From positions 1,054,001 through 1,118,000 of the forward strand of contig JAHLKF010000005.1 of NCBI GenBank assembly GCA_025558075.1: a stretch of DNA of 64,000 nt, written 5' to 3'. The DNA is from Gaertneriomyces semiglobifer. Lineage: Eukaryota; Chytridiomycota; Chytridiomycetes; Spizellomycetales; Spizellomycetaceae. This document shows, piece by piece, positions 11,265 through 22,100 of this stretch. The position numbers and the translations under genes were made by a program. The number at the start of each line of letters is the position of its first letter. The first letter of the stretch is position 1. The notes below the pieces were generated by a model that saw only the letters and a list, made by a program, of their open reading frames with translations, searched no databases and was not told the origin of the DNA.

Positions 11265-12424
11265 CTATGAAAAACAATCATTTGGCACTGACGACTTTGG
11301 ACAACGTTTGAGCGCAACACAATCCATTCTTCTCGCTCCCACAGGTCCCGGGTCGTGTTCGGGCATTTTCATACCAAGTTAACACTAGATCCTCATTTTT
11401 GGCACTAAAAATAGAACGTTGGTGCGGGCCATGCTTTTGTTGATGCGCGCATCGGGGGATCTCAACGAGAGGGTGCTTCACAGAAGGAACTTCTGCTTTC
11501 GTTCGTAAAAGTGTCCCTAAACGCTCTCCTTGTTGCCACGGAACCGTATGGGGTGGATAATCTGAGAAAGAGATCCGTCAAACGCCTTTAAGACGCAACA
11601 AGGACTCAGCAATTATGAGCTTAAGCGACAGGCAATAGGTATGTGCAATTAACAAAGCATGCATTTTGCAAACACGAAGACATGAAGCATCGCGGAGGTA
11701 GCTTGCTGATATTGCTGACTTGCCCGCTCCATCTCCACGAACTCCAACACTGTCTCGCGTGTTCCCCGTATTGGGACTCACAAAAAGGGGCTGGAGCTTT
11801 AAGCTGACAGAGTAGAAAACTTAGTTTAACATTTGTACGGTTCCGAGCTTACGGTTACGGGATGAATCAGAACAAGGAAGACAGAATTATGGCTGTCCAT
11901 GGCGCGTAAACGATCCCGTCGGAGTTGTGTACGTAAGCAGTTTTTGGACGGCACAGTCATCGTATGCATGTTAATGCATGGTCTTAACGAGGCCTTTCTA
12001 CCAGGGATCAACAAAAGAAACCCGTATTTTTAGAACAACGCCATTCCTTTTGAAGAATCTACACAGAAAGCCGCTGGATATTGCTCTTCACACAATAGGT
12101 CGCACCTTGCACTGTACTAAATGTAGAAGCGGCAGATCTTTAGAATATGCGCCATGCAGGTTCATCTTGCATGTGCATTCTAACGCCAATGAGGAGCAGG
12201 TGACGAAGTGAATGTTTCTTTCATTCCTATTGTGGATCGATGGTCCCGTTCCATTATTTGTGTTAGGCGGGCGCTGGATCATGTTTTTCTCACATAAGAT
12301 GAACTCTACCGTTCACAGCGATGTGAGCTGCTGTTCTCGGTGAGCGTTTCTCCGTGGGGACTTGCGCCCCAGTTAGGTTAGCCGATACCTTTTGATTAGC
12401 CGGTAACTCGAGAGTAAAGCCAAA
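11265..12424. other. Divergent upstream region; possible unresolved 5' exons of the RasGEF
   Basis: About 1.2 kb between the RasGEF (-) and the 7TM gene (+). On the minus strand, a frame ending at 11578 contains a P-loop-like string GDGAGKSAIS (near 11715-11745). Another open stretch follows a tttctcag acceptor-like site near 11565. Neither could be joined convincingly to the RasGEF, so no exon is called. Confidence 0.4.
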
Positions 12425-13469
12425 ATGGTAGACGCCGCTCTTCACGCCATGTTCATTCAGAACATCAAGTGTTTCCTGGTAATGCTCGACAGAAGATTGC
12501 CTTTAACTTAACGAGAACCGTGCGCTTACCTGATTCATCGTTGTACGTTTCGTTACAATGCAGATTGGGGTGGCATGCACGATTACCATACAAAATCTGA
12601 TATCATGGCAGTCAACGTTCAAGCGGAAATGGACTCGTACTAGTCTCCTCGTAGCAATAACGTCGGTGGATATCTTTTTTGAAGCCGGCTTACAGTTGTT
12701 TATGAGTGGCCGGTACGATTCCGCCGACAAAGTCGTCATTACCATCGATTCTATTTTATGGATCATTATGTTGCAAGGCGTCGCATGGTTAACCCGCGAC
12801 CGGCTGTCGATCTTCGGGAGTAGTGAATCGGCTTATACGTTTGAGAAGCGATTCGTTCAACTATCCCCGTTCCTGATCCTCGCCGCCCAAGTCCCTGATT
12901 TCATCACCTATCACACTTCGCTGCACGATTATACGCCGTTTACAACCTATTTTCCGGCGGCCATTGCGTGTACCATCACCATCACTGTGCAGGAGATCAT
13001 CTCAGGGTTACTCATAATTAAGAATATCCGGAGTTACCGTGTCAGCAACGAGAAGGCGGGAGTGAAAGCAAGAGGAGCCGCCAAGTTGTCGGACAACCAA
13101 GGGGAAGAAAAAATCTATCAAATAATATGGGCCATCGGAATCGTTACCGCGTTGGATATTGTCATCATCGTTATGAACATTATCCAGGATTTTGGCATGA
13201 GTGTAAGTGAAGTCTATGCGTACTTGCAATTTTCCCAACTTGCTGACATGGAGCATCGCTAGTTGGTCATTAAGCCGGTCGCATACTCGCTTCGCATTTC
13301 CTTCCTTCTTGCCTTATTCACACTCGCCCAAAAGCATGCTAACACCAAGTATACTGATCTCACTATGCCAAACCCGGCTACGCAGGCTCCATATTGTGAC
13401 ACCAAAGGAACCGCGGAAGTTCGGGCATCCAACGTCATGGGACGAAGTGGTGCCGAAGCAACTGCTTAG
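12425..13469 (+). CDS. Seven-helix integral membrane protein of unknown function
   Basis: Three exons: 12425-12478, 12564-13202, 13263-13469. They give a 299-residue protein; both introns are phase 0 and intron 2 has a GTAAGT donor and a CTGAC branch-like site. I count seven hydrophobic helices: CFLIGVACTITIQNLI, LLVAITSVDIFFEAGLQLFM, VVITIDSILWIIMLQGVAWL, LSPFLILAAQVPDFI, AAIACTITITVQEIISGLLI, IIWAIGIVTALDIVIIVMNI and VIKPVAYSLRISFLLALF. A TRDRL motif follows helix 3, loosely like the DRY position of G-protein-coupled receptors. A Lys-Pro pair lies in helix 7. A charged loop rich in Lys separates helices 5 and 6. The topology suggests a receptor, but no named family is recognised and the Lys is not in an opsin-like context. 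The short first exon is less certain than the rest. Confidence 0.65.
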
Positions 13470-14425
13470 AAGTATCTATCATAGATTATATCCCGACCGT
13501 CAGCGTATAATGTATTTTTTTATCTGTGTGTTCCAATGGCCTTCACTGCACGTCTTAGCAAGTTTTACTATAACTTCTCCTTTCCACGGGCGTTGCACGC
13601 GTCATGTCAGAAACATAGTTTCTGTTTTCCTTTCCATCTGGCAGGAAAAAGCCTAACCAACAACAATAAAATACCCGGAATCTGGAAGCAGTTGGTTGAA
13701 ATCACTGGAATGATACGTAGGAGTAATTCACATGCGCAGACTGCGAAATAAAATTTGGCTGTGATGCCACGGATTCCTTCTTAATTATTAACCTCGTCAT
13801 ACCACGGTACGTAAGGTTTAAACGTGAGGTTTAAACTCGCACTTTCTTAAAACACTGAAATTAATTATTAGGCCAAGCGGTGTGAGGGGAACACACATAC
13901 GTGCGAGGATGTCGCACTTGAAAATTTCAAATTAATACCCTTGAGGAGGACTTCTTCCAAGTACAAACCGCTGCGCACCGCGGTAAACGCTGCGAAATTT
14001 TACAATTAGAGTGCGAGGAAGACAGGTTAAAAACCTCCTTTTCTTACCGACGAGAAGAAAGAGGAAAAGAAGAGAGCTCCCGTGAACCCGATCATACCCG
14101 TCCTACTGCAAGACCTATCAAGGTGACCTATGCCACGATGTCATGTTCAACTTTGGCACCGACGGTCAAGCAAGGGGAACCTGCTTGAGACTTTGTGTGC
14201 TGGAGGTGCCGTCGAAGATCTCAAGATGCTTGAGGTCGGGACAACGATGGTAGTAGGTTGACGAAGATGCGCTCGGCGGACGAAGATAAAAGGAGAGGCA
14301 CCAAACCACCAAGGACTTCGGACTTGTCATCACTAGACGGTTCACCAAGTCCACTTCTTGAGTAAAACAAACGCTATTTAGTCTTCTACAGTATCAGGAC
14401 CGATATCTATTACTGCTATCCAAAG
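13470..14425. other. Intergenic region, no gene seen
   Basis: The 3' flank of the 7TM gene and the upstream region of the GH5-type gene. It contains AT-rich blocks and a close direct repeat of a GGTTTAAAC-like unit near 13815-13832 (aggtttaaac, then gaggtttaaact). No open frame here has recognisable features. Confidence 0.5.
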
Positions 14426-15607
14426 ATGAAGGGTCTATTCAGCCTTGTGAGCCTTCTCAGCCTCGCTGCTGTAAACGGCGTGGTTGCCCAAAGTCCGTCA
14501 AACTCGTGGGCAGGAGCCAACAGCTTTTTCCTCCACACCCTGCAACCCGACGCACGCAACGATGTCTTGGATAAAATGCAAGCAGCGAATCTAAAGGTCG
14601 TGCGCATCTTCATCAACGAAATGTTTGCCAATGAGAAAAACTCTGGCAACCGTGCCGTCAACGATCTCGAAACTCGCGCAGTCGGTCAGTATGACGATGC
14701 AGTGCTAAACCTGATTGACGAACTCATGGTCGAGACCCATCGTCGCGGCATGAAACTCAACATTGTCCTCCACGATCGATACAGTCTCGGCTGCTTCAAA
14801 ACGGACGCCTACGTTGCCAAGTACAACATCCCACGCGCTTCGCAGTGTCCTCAAGGCAACGACATTCGGTCATTCTACACCAATGGAGATGCCGGTGCTG
14901 ACTTGGACCGCCGTTTCGCGCACATTCTTGCCCACAAGAATCCCAACTTTGATTCTCGTCCTTGGGCCGAGCTTTCTGAAGCTATTTGGGGATTCGATAT
15001 CCAGAACGAGTCACAAGCCCATAGCGGTGAAGCCTCCAACCGTAACTGGGTCTGTGAACGTGCTACCGTTCTTCGAGGCTCACTCACATCTCGAGATATC
15101 TTGATCGTCACTGGTGGCGGCGCCGAATTCTCCGACAGCACATTCGACGAGCACTTTAGGTGTCCTGCCATCGATGTTGTGGCCGTTCACTCTTATTTCA
15201 GTGACTTCCGTCAAAATCTGCCGGGTGTCATTCAAAAGGCTTCCGATGCCGGTAAACGCGTTATCGTGCAGGAGTTTGGCGCGGCGAGCAACAAAGCGGC
15301 GAGTCTCAATCAACAGATGACGGATATTAACAATTTGAAAGTCCCGTGGATCATGTGGCAGATTGTCAATCCGAACAATCCCAGTGATTTTGAGACGTTC
15401 ACTCAGGATGGACAAGCTTTTGGAGCAATCACTGATCGAGCGAGGGATGCTTTGGGCGTTCAGGGCGTGAGTCAGTGGCCGGAAGTTCATGGCGGCGGCA
15501 GCCTTCGCGCTGCTGAGATTGCAGATGCATCAACTGAGCCTGAAGATGCTCCTAAACGCAACCGCAACCGCTTCAGACCCAACCGTTTACAGAGACGCTT
15601 GATTTAA
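14426..15607 (+). CDS. Secreted glycoside hydrolase, GH5 (cellulase/mannanase)-like
   Basis: An intronless 393-residue frame begins with a clear signal peptide (MKGLFSLVSLLSLAAVNGVVA), then a TIM-barrel glycosidase. The general acid/base Glu sits in GFDIQNE (E195) and the nucleophile in VIVQEFGA (E283), the spacing and contexts used by clan GH-A and family 5 enzymes that cut beta-1,4-glucans or mannans. HSYF and the Trp of VPWIMWQ fit substrate-site positions before and after the nucleophile. The C-terminus is an Arg-rich tail (RNRFRPNRLQRR) not needed for the barrel. The enzyme should be secreted and act on plant or fungal polysaccharide; the exact substrate cannot be told from sequence. The start is chosen because it gives the signal peptide. 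Confidence 0.8.
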   Translation: MKGLFSLVSLLSLAAVNGVVAQSPSNSWAGANSFFLHTLQPDARNDVLDKMQAANLKVVRIFINEMFANEKNSGNRAVNDLETRAVGQYDDAVLNLIDELMVETHRRGMKLNIVLHDRYSLGCFKTDAYVAKYNIPRASQCPQGNDIRSFYTNGDAGADLDRRFAHILAHKNPNFDSRPWAELSEAIWGFDIQNESQAHSGEASNRNWVCERATVLRGSLTSRDILIVTGGGAEFSDSTFDEHFRCPAIDVVAVHSYFSDFRQNLPGVIQKASDAGKRVIVQEFGAASNKAASLNQQMTDINNLKVPWIMWQIVNPNNPSDFETFTQDGQAFGAITDRARDALGVQGVSQWPEVHGGGSLRAAEIADASTEPEDAPKRNRNRFRPNRLQRRLI

Positions 15608-16400
15608 TGCGCGCACCGCAGGTCCAAACAATGTACATTATACAGGCGCATAGATCGTAGATAGACTAGCTGGTTTGATTGTGTATTATAGATTTGAAAG
15701 TTTCGCAAATCATGTTATATAGACAGCTATACGTAGCCAAAAGCCATGTAGAGAATTTGTAGATAGGCGCATGTTAAATAACATTCATTATACTTACTCC
15801 ATGTCTGAGCCCAGGCTGGAAACCCAGGGCTCCTAGGTTTACCGGAAAGTTCGACAGCGTAATTAAGCAAACAAGCAGATGTCGCGAATCAGTCCAAAAG
15901 AAAAGAACGCGTGCCGAACCCGTTCAACTTTGAGAATGCAATGCCAGAGCGATTTCAACATCGACAATTGAGGGGCTCGAGCATATTACTGAGCTGTTGG
16001 AAAGAGTAATCATTCCGAGATTGACTGGAAAGGGTAACAGCAGCTCGCCCCTGGCCGGAAAGGTCTCGACTGAAACGACAAGAGGAACAGGCACCATGGC
16101 GCTCCTCGAATTGGACCAGAGCACCCTCACCTCCTCCTCTGCCAGCGTAGCTACGTATACAGCCTCTACCGATACAGCGCTAACACAAGCCCGGCTACAA
16201 GTCATTGTGGATGAGGCACATGCACAGAGACCACCATTCTCATCGCCGAAGAATGGCCCAGAGAGCGAGGCAGTAATCGAAGGTCGAGGACAAAAGGAGC
16301 GAGATAGAGAGAGCGAGGGCCTAAGCCGGAAAAAGTAGAGATAGTAGAGAGTAACGCCCAAAAGAGAGGGAAGAATAACTACCGCGAGTTCCGGTTGTGT
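15608..16400. other. Convergent intergenic region, no gene seen
   Basis: This lies between the GH5-type gene (+) and the ankyrin gene (-), so it should hold two 3' ends. AT-rich sequence at 15640-15790 fits a 3' UTR and polyadenylation region. An open frame at 15997-16338 lacks any domain, start context or splice support. Confidence 0.5.
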
Positions 16401-18364
16401 TTAGAAATGCCCGTTTTCCAAAGCCTGGTTCAACGCCACGTCGAGAATTGGATGTACATCAGGGCATTGGTCCAATAGGACACGGACCACAGCAAGTCGC
16501 CCGTTCTCCCAAGCCAGCCGTAACGCTGCGTAGCCATACGCTTGCACATCAACGCCACGTTCCAAAAGGACACGGACGACATCAATATGCCCATTCTTCG
16601 AAGCCTCTTGGAACGCAGCGTCGTTACACGCGTGCACATCAGCGCCATGTTCTAATAGGGCTCGGACGACATCAATATGCCCGTTCGTAGAAGCTACCCG
16701 GAGCGCAGCGTCGCTGTCCGCATGCACATCAGCGCCATGTTCTAACAAGAGAGAGACAATATCGGCATGCCCGAACGTAGAAGCCATCCCCAACGCAATG
16801 TCGTCATTCACATGCGCATCAGCACCATTGTCCACTAACACACGGACGACGTCCAAATGCCCGTTCTGAGACGCCCGCTGTAACGCAGCGTCGTCCTTCG
16901 CACGCACATCAGCGCCACGTTTCAGTAGGAGAGCGACAACATCGGAATGCCCTTTTTGAGACGCCCCTTGTAACGCAGCGTCATAATCCGCATGCACAGC
17001 AGCGCCATGTTCCAATAAGGCTCGGACGACGTCCAAATGCCCGTTCTCAGAAGCATTCTGTAAAGCAGCGTCGCCCTTCACATGCACGTCAGCGCCGTTT
17101 TTTAATAGGACACGGATGAATCCAAATGCCTGTTCCGAGAAGCCAGCAGTAACGCAGCGTCGTCCTTCACATGCACATCGGCGCCATGTTCCAACAGGAG
17201 AGAGACAATATCGGAATGTCCCCACTTAGAAGCCTGTTGTAACGCAGCGTTGTCCTACGCGTGCACATCAGCGCCGTGTTCCAACAAGAGACGGACGACG
17301 TTTGAATATCAGAACTCAAAAGCTGCCCGCAAAGCAGCGTCGTTATGCGCATGTACATTAGCGCTTAGTTCCAATAGGAGACGGACAATATCAATATGTC
17401 CGTGCTTTGAAGCTTCTTTTAGCGCGGCGTCGTCACACGCATTCACATCAGCGCCATGTTCCAATAGGAGACGGACGACATCAATATTCCCATACTGAGA
17501 AGCCAACTGGACTGCCTCGTTGTCATTCGCATGTACATCAGCGCCATGTTCTAATAGGACACGGACGACATCAATGTGACCGTTCTTCGAAGCCCCTTGT
17601 AACACAGCGCCAAAATCCGCATGCACATCAGCGCCTCGTTTCAACAGGAAGGAGACAATGTCGAAATGTCCTATCCTAGAAGCCAGCTGTAACGCAGGGT
17701 CGTCATTCGCATGTACGTCAGCGCCATGTTCCAATAGGGAACGAATGACATCAAAATGCCCGTTCCCAGAAGCACGTTGTAACGCACAGGCGTTATTCGC
17801 AAAGACGTTATCCGCATTCACATCAGCGCCATGTTTTAGTAGGGCACGGACGACATCCAAATGCCCCCCCGCCGAAGCTCTTTGTAGCGCGTCGTCGCCA
17901 AACGCATGTACATCAGCGCCATGTTCCAGGAGGAGACGGACGACATCAAAATGCCCGCGTTCTGACGCCAGCTGTAACGCAGCGTCGATGTGCTCATGCA
18001 CATCAGCGCCATGTTTCAAAAGGTATCTCACCGGGTCCAGAAAGCCTCTCATACTAGCATGTACGAGAGGGCCGTTAAGTGAATGGGAGAGCAAGAAACA
18101 TCGCATCCAGCGACGGGTCCTGTCGGTTGTCGATACACTTCTATTCACAGCACGTTGTGTTTGTAGCAGCGCAACAGCAGTCGCATTGTCGCACCAATGG
18201 AAAATCTGAGGGTAGATATCGTACGGGATGATGATGCGAGTCACCATTGCGACACTTGCAGCCTTGCTGGCAGGTAAAGAGCGAGGTGGTGCATTGAACC
18301 AGAGATCTATGCTTGGTTTGGGAACCGAGAGGACTGTGAAATCGAAGCGCATTTTTGGTGTCAA
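16401..18364 (-). pseudogene. F-box-like/ankyrin-repeat protein gene interrupted by two stops and a frameshift
   Basis: The 5' part (18364-17312) encodes an N-terminal segment with an F-box-like stretch (IPYDIYPQIFHWCDNATAVA) and then about eight 33-residue ankyrin repeats of the form HGADVHA.DDAALQ.AS..GH.DVVR.LL. Ankyrin homology continues in the same frame through an in-frame TGA (17309-17311) and an in-frame TAG (17255-17257). At about 17119-17122 one base is missing relative to neighbouring repeats, moving the array to another frame, where about eight more repeats run to a stop at 16401. The array ends in mid-repeat. Three lesions in about 190 bases, with both flanks well preserved, suggest a recently disabled gene. 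Alternatives are an unrecognised splicing event, two separate genes, or assembly errors in a repeat. F-box/ankyrin proteins usually act as protein-binding adaptors, often in ubiquitin ligases. Confidence 0.7.
16430..18020 (-). repeat. Tandem 99-bp ankyrin-coding repeat array
   Basis: About 16-18 copies of a ~99-base unit, visible at DNA level through the recurring string catcagcgccatgtt on the plus strand. One copy near 17800 carries an extra ~18-base insertion. High identity between units makes this segment prone to unequal exchange and gene conversion. Confidence 0.85.
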
Positions 18365-19193
18365 ACGGGACGTAACTCACTTATCGATATTGACACACGG
18401 GCGTGATGAAGTGGTCAATGTCCGAATGGGGCTTGAAATTTACCTTGAGATCGAGTTGTTGAAACTAATACCAGTAATAAATTCAATTCAGCTGTCGCAA
18501 TTGTCCTAGCATTGTTAGTGTTAACGGTGTTAGGTGAATTTGGACTGTGTGGAGCCGGTGTCTAGAAGTATCCATGGATGTCCTTGTTAGTTCTTGGACG
18601 GATCCTGAAGGAATGTTGCTGCATGCTGCAGAATGAGATCACTGGCTCTGTCCACTGAGACACTATGCCGTCCCATCCAGATCCAGCTCATAAGTTATGC
18701 ACAGGATGGGAACGCTGCACAGTGCCGGTATTGGAGTGTCCTTTCCCACCATTTACGATTTGTCCAAACTTGTTCACATGCGTCCACATGAGCTCACACA
18801 ACTCCCGTGACCGGCGTGACCAGCTGCACGTGCCACACATGACCCAAGACTGTCACTTAAGAACGCATTGCGAAGATGTGGCATCTTAAAGTCGGTCAAT
18901 AGTATGACCTGGAGGTAATAGTACAGTTGCTAGTTAACGGGGGGAACCAGGCCCCTTCTTTACGTCCTCGTTGTTCAGTAGCACGCGGCAGGTAGATTTC
19001 TATACCCCACCGTTTCTCTCCTTGTTGTCGTGTTCAGAACGGTTGCTGTATGTACAGTGGTCCTAAGGCGGCGCTTACCATTGAAAGGTACATTACGATC
19101 CCATAAATGTATGTGTCTGTACTGGTCGCTTTTGCAGATATTGGCAAATGGGCAACTCATTGATGACGGTATGGCAGATAGCACAGCTCAGCA
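18365..19193. other. Divergent intergenic region, no gene seen
   Basis: About 0.8 kb separating the ankyrin gene (-) from the J-domain gene (+). It should contain both promoters. No clear TATA box or conserved open frame was found. Confidence 0.45.
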
Positions 19194-22100
19194 ATGCCTG
19201 TAGAGCAAACATCAGATCCACCACCACAGGAACAACAACAGCAACATGTCCCTCTGCCAGAATATTTTCAGATCCTTGACCTGGAGGCAGATCCGAACGC
19301 CCAATCGCTTGTCCATATATTTAAAGAACAGATCTCTCTAGCGGAGCAAATTGTCACTTCTCGCAACCACTTGGTCGAAGCGGAGGAAGCTCTTGGAAAG
19401 GTAGAGCAAGCCCGCAAGGAGTACGCACAGGAACGTAAACGAGACGAAAGGAAGCTCGACGAAAAGACTCGGCAGGCTCTCAAGAAAGAAAAGAAACAAA
19501 ATGAAAAGGCTGCGAGGAAACGTGGTTTTGTAACGGGCGGTGCCGTTACCGTGACGAGTGCCAATGTCTTGACTTTTGTGGAGGCACAGGCCTCACTAGC
19601 GACTGTGCAAGACCCCAAAGATGTTTGTCGAGTCGTCGAAACGATCAAATCCGATTCTATCATTCGTAACGAGACGACCTTCCAACTCTTATGTGGTCTC
19701 GCATTCCGACAAGTGGCAGATGCTCGCGAACACCTTACGTCCCTTGAGCAGCGTTCCAAACAGCTCGACGTCCAAGCGGAGTCTAGCCACAATACCCTTA
19801 TGGACACTGTGCGTAAGCGCTACAAAGTGCTTGCAGTTAAACTTCACCCTGACAAACTCGCGCATCCTACCGAACATGATTACCAACGCTTTCGAGACCT
19901 TCAAACAGCATACCAAGTTCTTATGGACAAGGAACTGCGAAGGCGATATATACAAATGATGGATCACGTGGCGTTCCTTGCAACGTTACCCAAACCCAGT
20001 AAAAATGCGGATCAAGAGGGTGTCAAGCCGATTATCAAACGAGATCATACACGCGAGAATTACTCTTACGTTCAGCCTACTCGGACGGGCGATGGGCATC
20101 GACGGCTGACTGGCGGGTATCCTCATCAGTGCACCATGCCACGCGTCGCAGATTCGATCGTAGTCGATGGTAAACGTGGACACTCGAGATTACTTTTAGC
20201 GTGGAACTGTGCATCCGCAGACGATTTACAGATCTCACGATACGAACTCCAAATCAAGCAGAGCGTGCCTCCGGACGATACAGATATCGATGCGTACGAT
20301 CAGGAATGGTTTACACTGTACGTTGGGGCTATGAAAGAATATTGGACACAGGTTCTTGATCCGGGACACTACAGTTTCCGAGTACGAGCAGAGAATCGGT
20401 TAGGGTGCGGTGACTGGAGCACGTTCCTTGATTGGTACATTGAGGATATCCGCGCAGTGAGAATATATAATCGACAGCAGGTTCGTGAAATGAAACAGGA
20501 AAAGCGACATCGCCGAAAGCAGCGGCTACTGGATAAAGTCGAGTGGGTGATGATGATGCGTGGTGTATCGAATTTGGAACGGTTGGAAAGGATGAAGGCA
20601 TTGAAAGATGAGATGGACAAGTGGGGCTTTGTGGAAGAGGTTGAGAGGGTTGAGGATTTACTCAGGGAATTAGAAGAAAAGGTTAGGCGCGTCGAAGAGG
20701 GCGGAGAGTGGAGAAGGCGGTTGGGAGAGTTGATTAGGGGTGTGCTGAATGGGAGTACCGCAGCACGATGGACAGGCAAGGGCACGGAACCCGGCGGGGA
20801 TGAATACACCAGTGTTGACGATCGAGACACGACACGGGAAAGCATTGAACACGGCGATAAACCCGTGGCGCCAGCCTCAGAATCAAATTCAGGATTTGTG
20901 GGGCACTCGGAATTTGAAGAATTCTTGCTGACTCTCCCGACGCGATATCCCGCTTCTACACTTTCCTACCTCGACGCCAGCACACGTAATCAAATCTTGC
21001 AATCCGTACAATCCTTATACCGATCACGTCCTATTCTGCGAGTGCGGCGAATGTACACTTCTGACGCTTCGGGTGCCCCTACATGCACTATTGACAATTG
21101 GGATACGACTGTCCGGATTTTATCGGTCCTGGCAGCAGCTGTCAGTGTAAGATCCTATTTAGGAGGTCGTGAAGGGTGGCGCGAAGTCGAAACCGGGGTT
21201 AGTGTGCTGGAAGAAGACTTGAAGAACGTTGAGCGCGAGAAGCAGAAAGCTGCTCAATGCGAAAGAAGGAAGAGTTTGGACATGGGTAGCTCACAGACGT
21301 TGTATGAAGGCGATATGGATGGTGAAAAGGCTGCAAAATCCGTGGATGACAATAATGGGGATCGGAGTGATGACAGTACCGAGACGGAGAACGAGGTAGA
21401 TTCTCAATCTGAGTCAGAAGGAAGTGAAGGCGAACTCCGTGACAAACCACTAGAAGATGGCATCAGTCAGCCGAGGCCTGTCATATCACAGAGTAGCTCA
21501 ACAACAAGGGCGATGGAGTCAGTCCCTTCAGCACGTCCTCGCTCGGGTGCTACCCCTGGCGCTGAAGCGAGAAAACGGGGAGCGCGAGGAGGCACGAGAA
21601 GGAGTAACAAACCGATAGAACCTCTTCCGAAGGCAGCTCCCGTCCCTGTTACCGGACCACCGTCTTCGCTCAGACGCAAATCCTCATTAGCGAACACCAA
21701 CAGAAACGGTGCTCGCGCCGATGGTTGTATTTCGTCATCAACACCCGTGTCACGCTTACCACACCAATCACAGTCCTTGAAGGACCCGACGGAAGTCTCG
21801 GCGCCTGGGTTTACAAAACCGACGCGACCAGTGAGAAAGAAGAGTGTGGTGACATTTGGACAAATAGAAGTACGGAACTGCACACCCGTAGAGAGTGAAA
21901 GTGAGTCTTCGGAATCTGGAGATCAGGCAGTCACCAAACCCGACGAAACGGATATAAAACCGCGAATGAGTTCGAACAATTCTTCAGCTGGTGCTGCTAT
22001 TCCTGTGCCTGGATATAGGTCATGGTTGAATGATCATGAGAGCAGTCAAAGCAATGGGTTGAACGAGTTGCTGGTCCGACTCGGCTTGGAAGCGTACCAT

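Noticed and set aside
12425..13469. Idea that the 7TM protein is an opsin because of a Lys in helix 7
   Set aside because: The Lys is directly followed by Pro and lacks the flanking residues of either microbial or animal rhodopsins. There is no retinal-pocket Trp/Asp pattern.
17407..18209. Plus-strand frames across the ankyrin array
   Set aside because: They are Cys/Ser-rich or His/Arg-rich translations of the complementary strand of the 99-bp repeat, not independent genes.
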